This document shows positions 40,301-46,129 of a stretch of 62,000 nucleotides of DNA, piece by piece. The translations under genes were made by a program, and so were the position numbers. The stretch's first letter is position 1. Every line of letters begins with the position of its first letter. Origin of the DNA: Acanthaster planci (taxonomy: Eukaryota > Echinodermata > Asteroidea > Valvatida > Acanthasteridae); assembly GCF_001949145.1 (NCBI RefSeq), contig NW_019091422.1, positions 940,564-1,002,563 of the forward strand, read 5' to 3'. Below the pieces are notes generated by a model, which saw only the letters and a list, made by a program, of their open reading frames with translations, was not told the DNA's origin and did no database searches.

Positions 40301-42652
40301 ATAATTTGATTTAATGAAATTTTTGTCCGTTCGCGGCCACCTTAATGGCACCACGAGCTTAACAATTAAGTTCTTATTCTGTGTTTGATTTTCCGCACCG
40401 TACCAGGGAATCTTTATTTTCCTTCTGCACTGCGCTGGAGATTATGAGGTAAAATGGATTTTCTTGTCATCCATCACTGTAAGTGTTGTGATAAATCTCA
40501 TTGCCTGTGCCTGTCTCGATTCGTTTTGGAGCTATCTGTGATTCTTCCGTTCCATGATTTTGTTTACTTCCATTGTACCGTCTCTTGGAAACAGAACTTG
40601 CAATAGTCAGTAAATTATGTTCAAGCTGGAATATCCGTACTGGCTTTACGCTCTACTAGCCATCGTCACTCTCTAATAGACTAATCAGAATAGTGCTTGG
40701 ACTGCGTGAGGTAATACCATTAACAGTCGCATTAAGAAGTTAGAAAAACACGAACACTGACGGTCATGAGAAGGTGGCATGCCCTTAGAGTGCATCGACA
40801 CGGCTATGTTCCGCTGTTCAATTAGCCACGTGTTAGTGAGCGGCGAGAGGCAAAGCTTTGCCGACGGGGCATTGTTCTACGGAGCATATCGGGGGGGGGT
40901 GTCCTTCCCTGAAGGCCCGGTCACGATGATGTTAAGTGCATTGGCCTCCTGGTGACGGCATCAGGGAGCTGTACTTTCCCTTATGTATATCTCTCATTCT
41001 GGAACGCCGGCCACGAATTCCCGATGGATTAAGGAAAGGGAAATGAAAAAGGAAAAAAGAAAACAGATGTGTTGTTAGCAGGATACATCACTGCACGGTC
41101 AACTCTTGAAACCTGCAGGTTTTCTGCCTTTGCGATCAATATCATCAGCAGGTACTTGGGCGGAGGTCGGCGCCCTGTTGCTGTTTTCTCAGAGTCTTGA
41201 TGTATTCATGATTTATGGCTTGGCGCTTGTACAAGAACCCTAAATCCCATTTTTTCCCAGAAACAGTGATCAGAAGAGGATTAAGATATACACGATAATT
41301 ACACGTACAGCTAACGGAGATAATTAACCAATACACCCAAGTTTGGAAACTTAAAAACATCCCCATGAAGAAGCTTTGTTTCGAGATGTACGAGATGATC
41401 CAATTCATCAAGATCATAGCAACTCCCTTTGTGAAACAAATTATTTTTTACTCCAGCTTCAGCAAAAATTTGTCTTCCCGTTGCCACATATTATGTAGTA
41501 ATATTTTGAAAAGTGTGAAAAGTCAGATACGTGTAGCCTACACGCAGAATTATCCAAAACCAACCGACCAACTCCATAAACTTTTCCTCCCGTACAGGTG
41601 CGTAAAGCCTTCAGAAAGTTCCGCGGTCGCCGCACCGCGCCTTCCCCGTCCACTGATTACTCGTTGGCCAACCAGTCCAGGCTGACCCGGAAGCAGACGA
41701 TGCCGAGCATGACCACAGCCGTCGATCTAGCGCCCTCTATGCCGGGGATGGGGAAGGAGGCGCATTCGCTGCCAACAGAAAGGAAGGAGCGCCATTTAAC
41801 CAGCACGGTAACGACTGGAACTGTGAAATCGATATGGAAACCAGACGGGGGAGGGGGGTATTACTAGTAAATTATTTATTAATCGGCAAGACTTCTTTTT
41901 AAAGCCTATATATATATATACTGCAACACGATTTAAAAATTCGATTTCAAAAACTTAATTGCCTTGTCACTGACGAGACAGGCCAAATTAATCACTTCTC
42001 AGTATATTTGAGGTGTGAAACATACAGTCTCTTTATAAGTCTGACGGAGTTAACTGAAATATTCATTTTGTCTGAAAATTAGCTTTAAAGTAACGATGAC
42101 TTAATGAAATCTTTAGAGTGTTTGTCATTTAATTAAAAATGACATCTTTGGTTGCAGGATTTGAACAATATACGACTGAAGAGAAGAGAGCCAAGCAGTA
42201 AGTGAACTTCTGATACTTTTCGATGCCGCGGGGGAATCGGGGAACAAGCGCTCAGTTAAATTTGAAACGCATCTCTGTAACAAATCAAACGATCCTTGGA
42301 TGTTCAGCCATAGCGCATATGACGTTACGGTTCGGCGTTTTTTGGAATACAAAGATTTGATAATTTCATTTAATTCACGTGTTCTGCTTGTTTTGAGGCA
42401 TATTTGTCTTTGTTGATTAAATAGCATGACGAACGATGTGTGGTTGGTCTAGTTACAGGTCGTTGCTGTCTCATAAAGTATTTATTACTATTTCTGGCAT
42501 CTACTCTCCCAACAGAGGTATCGCTCCCTTCCAAAGAAGCCTGGACCAAAGACAGCGTCGAAACCGTCGAGGCGACTGGAAATAAGTCTAATAATTACAT
42601 AGTCGAGGATGGAGCAACTGTCCAAGGCATGCCGGACGTCAAAACGGATTAA
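4239..42652 (+). CDS. Large mosaic adhesion-class GPCR (discoidin/SRCR/MAM/mucin/GAIN/GPS/7TM), gene-level span
   Basis: Thirty-six plus-strand exons from 9210 to 42652, plus the signal exon, join in consistent phase and give about 2,165 residues before adding the signal. Approximate residue order counted from the 9210 exon: FBXL4-like discoidin 1-141; SRCR 142-248; Ser/Trp/Cys-rich linker 249-369; F5/8C-A 370-523; F5/8C-B 524-669; MAM-like with mucin insert 670-1078; F5/8C-C 1079-1241; mucin stalk 1242-1494; GAIN 1494-1731; GPS 1731-1787; seven helices 1787-2037; cytoplasmic tail 2037-2165. The protein should be a plasma-membrane receptor self-cleaved at the GPS, with ectodomain modules that typically bind glycans, phospholipids or proteins. 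Every module boundary is a phase 1 intron, the exon-shuffling pattern. The signalling half is a normal adhesion GPCR. I do not recognise a named orthologue with this ectodomain. The exons from SRCR to stop are very secure, and the 9210-9800 exons are supported by domain similarity and phase. The link to the signal exon is inferred. Confidence 0.85.
5947..6225. mobile_element. Foldback (MITE-like) element 1
   Basis: The left end AAAACCTCACTTTCCAAAAG followed by AGCGAGTCCC is mirrored by the reverse complement of the right end (AAAACTCACTCTCCAAAAG, AACGAGTCTC). That gives imperfect terminal inverted repeats of about 45 bases. A second inner inverted repeat pairs GAAAGAGTGGACATTTCG with the CACTCTCTTAAAGTGGACG region. 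No coding potential is present. This is the structure of a non-autonomous foldback or MITE. Two relatives with shared end motifs (ACTCT...CCAAAAG / GAGTCCC) lie nearby. Confidence 0.6.
7577..7836. mobile_element. Foldback (MITE-like) element 2 with long terminal inverted repeats
   Basis: The arm at 7577-7633 (GAAAATGAGTCTTAAGTCGC then CAGAGCCACTTTGGAGT) is nearly the reverse complement of 7781-7836, where AAAATGAGTCTTAAGTCGCC followed by AGAGACACTTTTGAGT reads on the other strand. The inverted repeats are about 56 bases with a few mismatches around a spacer of about 147 bases. A chance open frame runs over the right half but has no independent support. Confidence 0.7.
8549..8756. mobile_element. 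Foldback (MITE-like) element 3, degenerate
   Basis: The left end GACTGAAAAACTCTC followed by an A-run and GGAGCCCTTT pairs imperfectly with the right end, whose reverse complement starts AGAGTGAAAAACTCAACTCT and contains GAGCTAGTCCCTTA. The motifs resemble those of element 1, so the three elements between 5.9 and 8.8 kb look like one family. This copy is the most diverged. Confidence 0.4.
9210..19740 (+). CDS. FBXL4-like discoidin module, four exons
   Basis: Exons are 9210-9267, 9701-9800, 19037-19204 and 19644-19740, each with AG acceptor and GT donor (GTAAGT at 9268, GTACGA at 9801, GTAGAA at 19205, GTGAGT at 19741). Joined, they read CAWAFEVMNYTSSALPLW, then LDLTKITGTPQSYPCAGD, then VQLRFKQHLFVHRVDIYE followed by TLGAGSVVRISAIG, and finally FLPVAVDAIMLEINSTLAGR with VEIDGVQIHG. 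From memory of the family, this order matches the N-terminal discoidin-like domain of the F-box protein FBXL4: a W-N-L-G-P-x-x-P-x-x-GD start, a VELxF edge, a hallmark ETYxPGAVxRI loop, and a closing LIRLEVN...ELDAVVLHG. The join across the 9.2 kb intron keeps frame (phase 0/0) and restores the conserved VxLxF strand. The first exon enters in phase 1. Three antisense receptor genes lie in the long intron. Confidence 0.65.
11722..12708 (-). CDS. Intronless rhodopsin-type (class A) GPCR, paralogue A
   Basis: A complete 328-residue intronless frame. The start is MEDQNLALRIFLSVVGILGV, matching MADQNLAL and MAEQNLAL of the two neighbours. TM1 has the GN of position 1.50 (FGNGLACVVIARV). TM2 is FNQALIDLLGS with Asp 2.50. 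TM3 ends LERYLAIVFPFRY, an E-R-Y version of DRY. TM4 is GVWVSAFLFNSF. TM5 has Pro in ITYAIPVAVMMVVYVHI, TM6 has CWTP, and TM7 ends NGCINPFIYAIKYRQFRKAL (NPxxY). Cysteines before TM3 and in ECL2 (GQC) can form the standard disulfide. ICL3 carries an Ala/Gly/Gln-rich insert ending GESLMRARRNTFKTL. The ligand is unknown. The family looks closest to peptide- or amine-type invertebrate receptors. The gene lies antisense inside an intron of the adhesion receptor. Confidence 0.9.
   Translation of the reverse strand: MEDQNLALRIFLSVVGILGVFGNGLACVVIARVRFMHTLTNGFIFNQALIDLLGSVTLLSSRLVVPTPEPFPQGDGGALLCVLWVTNVFVFQMFFTSTFNLVALTLERYLAIVFPFRYQLLGTRRNAIMVILGVWVSAFLFNSFGFFIQYYEDGQCKQTLVAHPEVLGVAIITITYAIPVAVMMVVYVHITVVLKREAARVEPTVATASAGDRQQGAGPSVGTAPEGQGESLMRARRNTFKTLLTVCVAFTVCWTPNEIIFFLFNLGAGVDLSSPVYICSVGLAASNGCINPFIYAIKYRQFRKALKTLLGFRNQTEMSLAAVSSRHR
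14334..15299 (-). CDS. Intronless rhodopsin-type (class A) GPCR, paralogue B
   Basis: 321 residues from MADQNLALQIYQSIVGIVGT. The frame is open upstream to an earlier ATG at 15455, but I start at 15299. There the sequence aligns with the starts of both paralogues, and the 52 extra residues have no counterpart in them. Hallmarks: GNGLACLVIARV (TM1), FNQALIDLLGS (TM2), LERYLAIVFPFRY (TM3 end), VLYLLPVIVMFFVYAHI (TM5), CWTP (TM6) and CCVNPFVYAFKYKQFRKAL (TM7/helix 8). The ICL3 insert is the shortest of the three (GPTAAGPSTVSVPESQGAS). TM6 differs from the others (NSIISILLTFG instead of NEIIFFLFNLG), which may change ligand or G-protein choice. All residues expected for a working class A receptor are present. 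Confidence 0.9.
   Translation of the reverse strand: MADQNLALQIYQSIVGIVGTCGNGLACLVIARVRFMHTLTNAFIFNQALIDLLGSFVVVVDSLVPVPDPLPRGTIGVLVCRLWLSGYFKWALFVSSTFNLEALTLERYLAIVFPFRYQVLGTRKNATIVLLAVWLSAFVFVSYNIAMQYVEAGQCKMTLLPNQQVLVVALVIVLYLLPVIVMFFVYAHITVVLKRGAGRIQPGPTAAGPSTVSVPESQGASLMRARRNTFKTLLLVSLAFIVCWTPNSIISILLTFGTPIDFTSVVYILSVAMVATNCCVNPFVYAFKYKQFRKALKELLGRNYPTSDGSSVAVLRVRTDI
16305..17351 (-). CDS. Intronless rhodopsin-type (class A) GPCR, paralogue C
   Basis: A complete 348-residue frame from MAEQNLALQIYQSVVGIVGI. TM1 GNGLVCLVIARV, TM2 FNQALIDLLGS, TM3 LERYLAIVFPFRY, TM5 VTYLLPVVVMVFVYTHI, TM6 VCWTPNEVIFFLFNLG, TM7 SNGCVNPFIYAIKYKQFRKA. ICL3 is the longest of the three, adding KLAGLTPGPPPGTG ahead of the VEPTVATA...QQGAGPS segment shared with paralogue A. 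The N-terminal third is closest to B (SLVPVPDP.P.GT.GVL), whereas ICL3 and TM6 are closest to A. Cysteines for the TM3-ECL2 disulfide are present (LLCKLW and GQC). No intron is needed. The ligand is not identifiable from sequence. Confidence 0.9.
   Translation of the reverse strand: MAEQNLALQIYQSVVGIVGICGNGLVCLVIARVRFMHTLTNAFIFNQALIDLLGSLLILVNSLVPVPDPIPPGTSGVLLCKLWVSNFFVWGLFIASTFNLTALTLERYLAIVFPFRYQVLATREKSVAVIIGLWLSAFVFNSYSLFIRYYEAGQCRQRLVANPLALGVAVFSVTYLLPVVVMVFVYTHIAVVLKKGAGRVQPKLAGLTPGPPPGTGVEPTVATANAGAGDQQQGAGPSGTTAPEGRGESLMRARRNTFKTLLLVSVAFTVCWTPNEVIFFLFNLGVDVDFTSVVYIVSVAMVASNGCVNPFIYAIKYKQFRKALKALTCAKSGTDVGSSLTATNNNQE
18535..18597 (-). pseudogene. Truncated 5' relic of a fourth receptor paralogue
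   Basis: On the minus strand the bases read AAQNLALQIYHTTVGN, clearly the start of the receptor family (A-D/E-QNLALQIYQS-VG). The plus-strand DNA TGGTAGATCTGCAGTGC followed by CAAGTTTTG is almost identical to the 5' end of paralogue B. After about 16 residues the similarity stops and unrelated sequence follows. The expected ATG is a GTG. The copy lies upstream of the three intact genes in the same orientation, consistent with a dead member of the tandem array. Confidence 0.6.
20090..20410 (+). CDS. SRCR domain exon
   Basis: A single phase 1-1 exon after acceptor TTCCACTAG and before donor GTCAGA. It encodes a complete scavenger-receptor cysteine-rich domain starting VRVTGGPNPYTGILEVYN, continuing WGHVCDDNW, ACRQLGYVGA, FLLDDVGCIGDEERLLECAH and ending VAGVVC. 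Six cysteines are present at the group A positions. WGxVCDDxW, CRQLG, LDxVxCxGxE and LxxC are all intact, so the fold should be functional. SRCR modules mediate protein or polyanionic ligand recognition. Here the domain sits directly after the FBXL4-like discoidin module. A one-exon SRCR with symmetric phase 1 introns is the usual shuffled form. Confidence 0.9.
20946..21308 (+). CDS. Ser/Trp/Cys-rich linker exon
   Basis: A 363-base phase 1-1 exon between acceptor TTTATTTCAG and donor GTACGA. In the phase dictated by the SRCR exon it reads DDGTQPCGVAAANTSVCSCN, then a Ser/Trp/Asp-rich run (SSWSSSWSSDWHNSSDFHSY), a Ser/Gly/Asp run, and a cysteine-bearing end (GCDTFLDEDCLPEESTFYEN and CGDWWCNIRYE). 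I count eight cysteines clustered at the two ends. No known domain is recognised. A longer Ala/Val/Arg-rich frame over the same bases is out of phase with both neighbours and is a shadow. The region could be an O-glycosylated spacer flanked by two small disulfide knots. Confidence 0.75.
21916..22950 (+). CDS. F5/8 type C (discoidin) domain A, two exons
   Basis: Exons 21916-22226 (phase 1 to 0) and 22800-22950 (phase 0 to 1). The sequence includes ISNSSLRASNSSTLHVQHFE, then VVRWCALIEDRNQWLEVDFV (the expected W-C...N.WLQVDL strand), VAVTRLFFADFADSPGCITS, FRFSYTNGDFWQFYPE, and the C-terminal VEAIRIHPTTSQHQDYCVNM with AVVGYEL. This is the eight-stranded discoidin pattern ending in R-I-x-P ... E-L-x-G. 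Compared with classical coagulation-factor domains it is divergent, particularly in the spike loops, so ligand preference cannot be inferred. The internal phase 0 intron falls just before the F.G strand, a position shared with domains B and C below. Confidence 0.85.
23859..24543 (+). CDS. F5/8 type C (discoidin) domain B, two exons
   Basis: Exons 23859-24151 (phase 1 to 0, acceptor GGCCTCAG, donor GTGTGT) and 24399-24543 (phase 0 to 1, acceptor ATTTCAG, donor GTGAGT). The frame begins VARQLGMESYEIMNSQISAN and has ARLDGSGAWCAAYPTNTFFQ then IDLLVQTYVEGLLLQGRG, i.e. the canonical gaW...qIDL...v.G...QGR core. It continues with WLTFVRVFLRTTEMEW, NYEIDAHDWNTYTLNL, RYVRLDRFQWVNDLCLRVEL and LG. Cysteines near the start (GAWC) and end (NDLC) probably form the domain-closing disulfide. 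This copy is closer to textbook discoidin domains than domain A. Confidence 0.9.
24758..26192 (+). CDS. MAM-like domain interrupted by a Thr/Ser/Ala mucin tract, three exons
   Basis: Exons are 24758-24889, 24991-26009 and 26117-26192 (phases 1-1, 1-0, 0-1). The first gives a MAM-like opening (FSADFEDTVPLWQDRSS, then WTWHRLVD). The long exon continues SFIFYDWMTAASDCIGARSP and then runs into roughly 200 residues dominated by Thr, Ser, Ala and Pro from about 25060 to 25735. These are built on imperfect ACA-TCY-ACA-like repeats (ATSTTATSTPAAST type), which should be densely O-glycosylated. It then resumes with CSGGDPWMPYVSRLLTAP, FRYLVRGLSADTKLAIFVQN, and the last exon gives VVLEATIEQDDLEAIIAVDN with LSLF. 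This resembles the C-terminal half of a MAM domain: LLSP strand, FxYxxxG, QVxFEA, IAxDDIxL. The domain call is by pattern only. The exons themselves are secure. Confidence 0.75.
26279..27353 (+). CDS. F5/8 type C (discoidin) domain C, three exons
   Basis: Exons are 26279-26481, 26673-26819 and 27215-27353 (phases 1-0, 0-0, 0-1). The translation has VLGMSSTSLSWRIASEQLNA, ARLNSVEGAGAWCPAHDDQN with SWLQVAFVEDADIYGIVVQG, RASADEWVETFSVSYWNSDE then EWKFI, and the closing NVRLVRIHPVMWHNEPCLRM with ELLGFK. This is a complete discoidin domain with the GAW...WLQV core, the QGR strand and the RLVRIHP...LRMELLG end. The second acceptor (ACTCTAAG) is weaker than usual but is fixed by frame. It has one more intron than domains A and B, and its second intron occupies the same structural position as theirs. 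Confidence 0.9.
28614..29467 (+). CDS. Second mucin-like Ser/Thr-rich stalk, two exons
   Basis: Exon 28614-29311 encodes about 232 residues rich in Thr, Ser, Glu, Asn and Pro without tight repeats, for example NEFTTAVSSASEYGNTDGTP and TPQASHFTNPDLWKSGDPTS. Its start is placed at AAG|GC because only that AG completes the phase 1 codon left by domain C. The acceptor is preceded by a T-run. The donor is GGT|GTGAGT at 29312. A short exon 29408-29467 (acceptor AATTTCAG) then adds EEVTPLCDHDQPNNIRQVVK. Its donor is not certain, since CAA|GTC, GTC|GTG and AAA|GTA are all phase 0, and I chose AAA|GTAGTG. The stalk should be an extended, O-glycosylated spacer between the adhesion modules and the GAIN domain. 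Confidence 0.75.
29520..29720 (-). mobile_element. Degenerate tRNA-derived SINE-like repeat
   Basis: Read on the minus strand this intronic segment contains GGTGGTCGAGACGTCTGCAC and then GGAGGTTGTGGGTTAAAGTC followed by CCACCC, which resemble decayed A and B boxes of a tRNA head (B box GGTTCAAGTCC). CTTGTGGATATTTTTTTTCA follows. The spacing suits a tRNA-like promoter. I cannot define the ends or a poly-A tail. It lies between the short stalk exon and the first GAIN exon. Confidence 0.35.
29971..31739 (+). CDS. GAIN domain, five exons
   Basis: Exons are 29971-30168, 30360-30428, 30573-30705, 30953-31051 and 31528-31739, phases 0-0, 0-0, 0-1, 1-1, 1-0. The helical subdomain A reads AEDVYSAIESQRGSLTLETA, LTDREIEAVTKTLEAVSGVS, DFLSVCGDLLSRNYTDLLMS and FLDNLLSAVDNLAVSVTENL. 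The beta subdomain B continues DFSDKIKGNKVELTPESSKN, FSLPVSSLLG, ASAVVFKTLHNAIT, VSLTVTQKDGSS and DPVVMKFQLEQ. This matches the autoproteolysis-inducing domain of adhesion GPCRs, which positions the GPS strand for self-cleavage. The 3' boundary of each exon is a clear GT. The start of the last exon is less certain: 31528 is the only AG that keeps frame, while a stronger-looking acceptor at about 31463 leads to a stop. Confidence 0.85.
32015..32337 (+). CDS. GPS autoproteolysis motif and tethered agonist, two exons
   Basis: Exons 32015-32067 (phase 0 to 2) and 32223-32337 (phase 2 to 0) join at AAT-AG|T. They read AKCCFWKFQNSSGGLWSTDG, then CVVNESLTNATTCHCSHLTN and FAVLLQL. This is the canonical GPS: CxFW, GxWSxxGC, TxCxCxHLTxFAVL. 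The cleavage triad is His-Leu/Thr, so self-cleavage between Leu and Thr is expected. The new N-terminus TNFAVLLQL matches the usual tethered (Stachel) agonist pattern. Potential N-glycosylation sites (NSS, NES, NAT) lie in the motif. The residues needed for cleavage are all present, which argues against a decayed receptor. Confidence 0.95.
32661..40448 (+). CDS. Class B2 seven-transmembrane region, eight exons
   Basis: Exons are 32661-32767 (TM1), 34635-34737 (TM2), 35052-35202 (TM3), 36953-37019 (TM4), 37740-37806 (ECL2/TM5), 39219-39304 (TM5/ICL3), 39791-39917 (TM6/TM7) and 40407-40448 (end of TM7). Diagnostic strings are VLTYIGTISSIATLVFSIAL, RVIIHVNLAASLASAQLLYL, HYLFTASFLWMFMEGVHLYI, GWGTPLLIVGVALAV, SCWLSHDSGLIYAFVTPV, LNTLILVMVIRVFMALKANV, LLLQPLMGFTWVFGLFSS and YLFVIFNSSQGIFIFLLHC. 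The Cys in the TM3 exon (GGCRAI) and the ECL2 Cys (SCWLS) can form the conserved disulfide. The pattern is most like latrophilin and related adhesion receptors. All splice phases agree, introns are 0.4-2.2 kb, and several introns hold repeats described separately. Confidence 0.95.
33815..34013. mobile_element. Foldback (MITE-like) element with ~80-bp inverted repeats
   Basis: The left arm at about 33815-33912 contains CAATAGTGCGCCACCAATAG, ACGCGTTGGCCAATCAG and GCGCGAAATTTGTCGACCC. The right arm at about 33930-34010 contains GGGTCGACAAATTTCGCGCG, GATCGGCCAACGTGTTACAA and GTTGCGCACTATTATG, its reverse complement with scattered mismatches. The central loop is about 17 bases. There is no coding capacity. 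It sits in the intron between the TM1 and TM2 exons of the adhesion receptor. Confidence 0.65.
34150..34246 (+). repeat. Interspersed repeat family R, copy 1 (internally deleted)
   Basis: Contains GCGAACCAGCGAAGGGCAGT, CACCAAAGGAGCCTTCC and GGAAAATTGCGCCCTCTCTT. These strings recur in order at 34797-34970 and, reverse-complemented, at 48251-48471 and 54216-54410. Its left part (TTGGAAAAGAGTCC) matches the left end of the full copies, but the middle is missing. Confidence 0.6.
34797..34970 (+). repeat. Interspersed repeat family R, copy 2
   Basis: Runs from CGGCTTTGAGCAGCAGCACC through TTCATTTTGTTGGTAGCGAC, GTGAACCAGCGACGTGCAGT, CACCAAAGGGGCTTCC to GGAAAATTGCGCCCTCTCTT. It is nearly full length compared with the inverted copies near 48.3 and 54.3 kb. 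The consensus is about 190 bases and non-coding, perhaps a MITE or SINE. Located in the TM2-TM3 intron. Confidence 0.6.
35690..35840 (+). repeat. Shared fragment with the 60.5 kb region, ending in C/A homopolymer
   Basis: The segment CCCCGAGCTGAAGTGCACCC, then AGTCGGCGAAAGAAAGACAT, CGGTTACAAG at about 35716-35765 is nearly identical to 60546-60597. It is followed by a C-run and an A-run of about 21 at 35819-35839. Shared sequence beyond a simple motif indicates a dispersed element. The A-run could be a retroposition tail. The shared part lies just downstream of the THAP-like frame in the second copy. Confidence 0.45.
41598..42652 (+). CDS. Cytoplasmic tail and stop codon, three exons
   Basis: Exons are 41598-41807, 42158-42197 and 42516-42652. 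The first starts VRKAFRKFRGRRTAPSPSTD, the usual basic helix-8-like segment after TM7, and continues Ser/Met/Thr-rich. The 40-base exon supplies DLNNIRLKRREPS. Its 3n+1 length is required to bring the last exon into frame, where KVSLPSKEAWTKDSVETVEA leads to VKTD and TAA at 42650-42652. Reading through the 41808 donor instead would end at a stop after about 19 more residues (...WKPDGGGGYY), a possible intron-retention isoform. The last four residues do not clearly match a class I PDZ ligand. A/T-rich 3' UTR sequence follows. Confidence 0.85.
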
Positions 42653-45600
42653 TTTGAAGAAACGTGTAGTTGAGTATCTGACATTTGGAACAAAGATACG
42701 CGTGACCGCAATATGCAGCATTCTGCATCGTAACGACACCAAATGTTTCCAAGAGACTGGAAATTGAAGGATGCCTTAATTGTTGATACCTATATAAGTA
42801 AAATTGTATTAAAAAAGTAAGTAAATTTAAAATAATTATACTGATAGCCAGAGCACACTGATCCAAACGTCGACCTCACAAATCCTATCTTCAAGAGCCT
42901 ACCTCTCTTTTGCAGTTTATGCGTATGGTGTGCTGAGCATTTTTCTCATCATACAAACTTCCATTCTATACAGCAATCGAACTGTCAAGAGTTCGGTACT
43001 TATGCTCTCTACGGCTTACTTCCTCCCTGGCAAATCATTACATAGACACAGACACAAGATATCTCCGTACGCGAATCCCTCTCTCTTTTCTGAAGGTTAG
43101 AAACTTCGGGGCGGATCAAGAGGAGGGGATAGGCGGGTCCGTAGCCACCAAAATGGAGACACAAAATTTTGAAAAAAATTGAAATAACAGAAAGGCGATT
43201 TTGCTCGATTTTATATTATCTTCCTTCTCCGAATCGTGTAAGAATCCCTCAACTTAGCTTTATCCCCAAGAACGGCTCTGAAAGGTCACATAAAAATACA
43301 ACCAGATTTCTGCCCCCGAAGGAAATTTGCCTCAGAATATGTGCTCTCTATCCGTCCTTGTACAACATCCATATCTAGACATCAACTCTTATACATCCCT
43401 CGTAACTGTACTAATGTACTACCCAGACTTGTTCAGATATTTTCGTATGTCTTCTGTGCCCATAAAATATAATTTTCGAGGATATTTATTAGCAAAGAGT
43501 TATATTGTTGACTTAATGTAAATTACGAAAGTTGTCTTGGCGTATTATAATTGTGTGCTGGTAGGACGGAAGGGCTTGTACATTACAATCGAAATACAAC
43601 TAACTTACCTTTGTTAAAACTCAATAACTAACCCATAGAAAAAAATATGATAAGAAATTGGAGTCCTCTGATAAGTCTTAGGGGATGGTCCTTGTTCAGA
43701 CACTTGTTTTAGACAATAAATTTCCCTTTAACAAGTGTCATTTTACCAAGTGTGACTTTAACACAATTTCGAGAATTAAGTCAAGGGCCAGTTATTTTGG
43801 AATAAATGGTGTTTGAATGAAGTAGTCTTTGGCAGAACGGATGTTTGCTACGTTATGCTTGAAACCCCCTCCCCACAATTAAATTGATCTTAAATATGCA
43901 TTTATCCCAGTTTAGATGACCTGGAACTGTCTGTTTGAAGCATCGTCCTGTTCGCAATTCGTAAACGAAGCGATATTTGCTCGAGCGCCCTCACACGTAA
44001 AAGCATTTCACGGAAACGAGAAAGCCCCTTCAGTGGATGGAACTAGATTAATCGCGTGCAAGTCTGAGCACGGTCCAGGCAGAAGGAACACGACGTGCGA
44101 CTGGTAGAATTGGCTTGCTGCGAATCCGGAGTGGCGGGAAGAGAACCGAATCTGCAGTCAAACCGTTACAAATAAAGTCCGCAGGAAAACACAAATCTCC
44201 CTAACATGAATTGAACACATTCACAGAACGTGAGCAGCATACAGAACGAAGGGAAAGACCGTGATACGAAACAGTAAACCCACCAAGAATCCGCGTTGAT
44301 GGAAGGGGTTCGTCGGGAGAGTGCATGTAATCAAGTAACTCTGGGCATCCGTTGGCATTGCAGGAATTGATTACTTTGTGGAATCCTGCCTCCACATTTG
44401 ATTTCTCAGCTTGATAAATGGGGTTGTCAGTTCAGTGGTCAGGCTTGAACTAAGCAGGGTTTAGTCAAGCACATTAACTGAAGTCATCAGAAACTTGACA
44501 CATGACAAATATAAAAGAAAGTTGTACTGAACGTCTAACATATCCCCATACAAAGAGATGGTTAATCACAGTTTTTGCCAAAATGGCAGCACTTGATGCC
44601 ATAATCAATATCAGCGAGCAGCAGACTTACCCTGTGCCGGCGGAATTCTGGAAGAGGCCGTCGAGGGTATGGTAGTGCATTTTGTGGCTGATGATTTACA
44701 CTCTGTGCTGTCAAACTGTCAAACCGGCGGGCTCGCGACCCGCAAAGTGCGATCAGGCGTCTTGCTCAAAGTCCTCGAATTTGGTGGACTCTGGACCACA
44801 ACACTCACCACAATAATCACAATCTGCCAAGAAATGGCATGAGACTAAAATGTTAAAACAACACCATAAGACATATATTGAATGTTTGGTTCAGTAAGAA
44901 TGCAGTAGAGATTTTTCATGGTAGCCATCTTGCAGGGCAGTGTTTTGTTCCACAGAGAAACATCCTTTGTGCGTACCCTGCGAAACAAAAGCAGTGGCCT
45001 GCGAGGTGGCAGCCATGCAAACCCTCTTTGGTTTTTTTTTTAGCAGAGTGAAAACCCCGGCACAACACATCTGCATAATCTGTCAATTCTTAAGTTTAAT
45101 GGGTTGTCTTTGCAAGAGATCGAAATCGGCCGTTCGACATCTATCTTAACGGAGGAGGAATCCAATTTTCCCCCCGATGATTGCCTCAGTGTGCTGCCCC
45201 CACTTTTTTTCTGCCCGGTTGAAGCTTCCATTTCGTCTGTTTTCTAAAAAATGATATGGCCTGGGCTAATGAAGCTGGACGCATTGATAACATGTTGTCC
45301 GCGCACGTCGGGCATCCAGGGTCGTGGCTCCACGCGACTTTCCACCCAGAGATTTGTCGTCATCAGGCCCGACCACAAACAATAAGCCATCGTGATTCAA
45401 TTATTAAGGTAAGGCCGAATTACTAATTGGGAGGTAAAGAAAGCCCCAGACTTCTCTCGGGCAAACAAACGTTATTTGCAGATCAACACGATCTACTTGG
45501 ACCACTTAAGTTCATTTGGTTAATTTGAAATCATACAGCTAATTACCTGGCTAGATTGATTAGTTATACCAACATTTTGTCTGGAAACCTGCGTCTGAAA

Positions 45601-46129
45601 AGCTGTACTTATGAGCTCGGTAAAATTTGTCCTTGAGGATAATCTCCATGTACGATGTTTTACTGTGGGCTTTATATTGGATCATTTTCAGTAGTTTTAC
45701 TTTTCAGTTTTACACACCAGATTTCTTCTTTGTAATCAGCTGAGACAATTTTTTTTTAATGTTCCTTTAGAATATAGCTAAAAGTGTCAGTACAGCGTAA
45801 ATACGCATCGAAGAATATGGGACACGTTTAGGAAAACGTACCCCCCCATAGACCAGGAAGAAGTAAAGGCCAAATGTTTTGAAGGGGTAGGCAGTTTACT
45901 GTAACCATAACCTTGATAATCAACGCGAAAGCAGAGACAGCTCCACTTCGACGGTTGATATGTACAACCCACATTGTGTAGTGCGTACGCAATACAAGAC
46001 TTTTGGGAAATCTCGGTTTAGTCGGAGTTATTCCAGGTAAGGCGCGCGACACAGAATCTGACCCCAACTTAAACACCAGTGGGGATCCGTCCTTAATTGA
46101 ATAGTGTGATCGAACCTAATTTCATTTCG

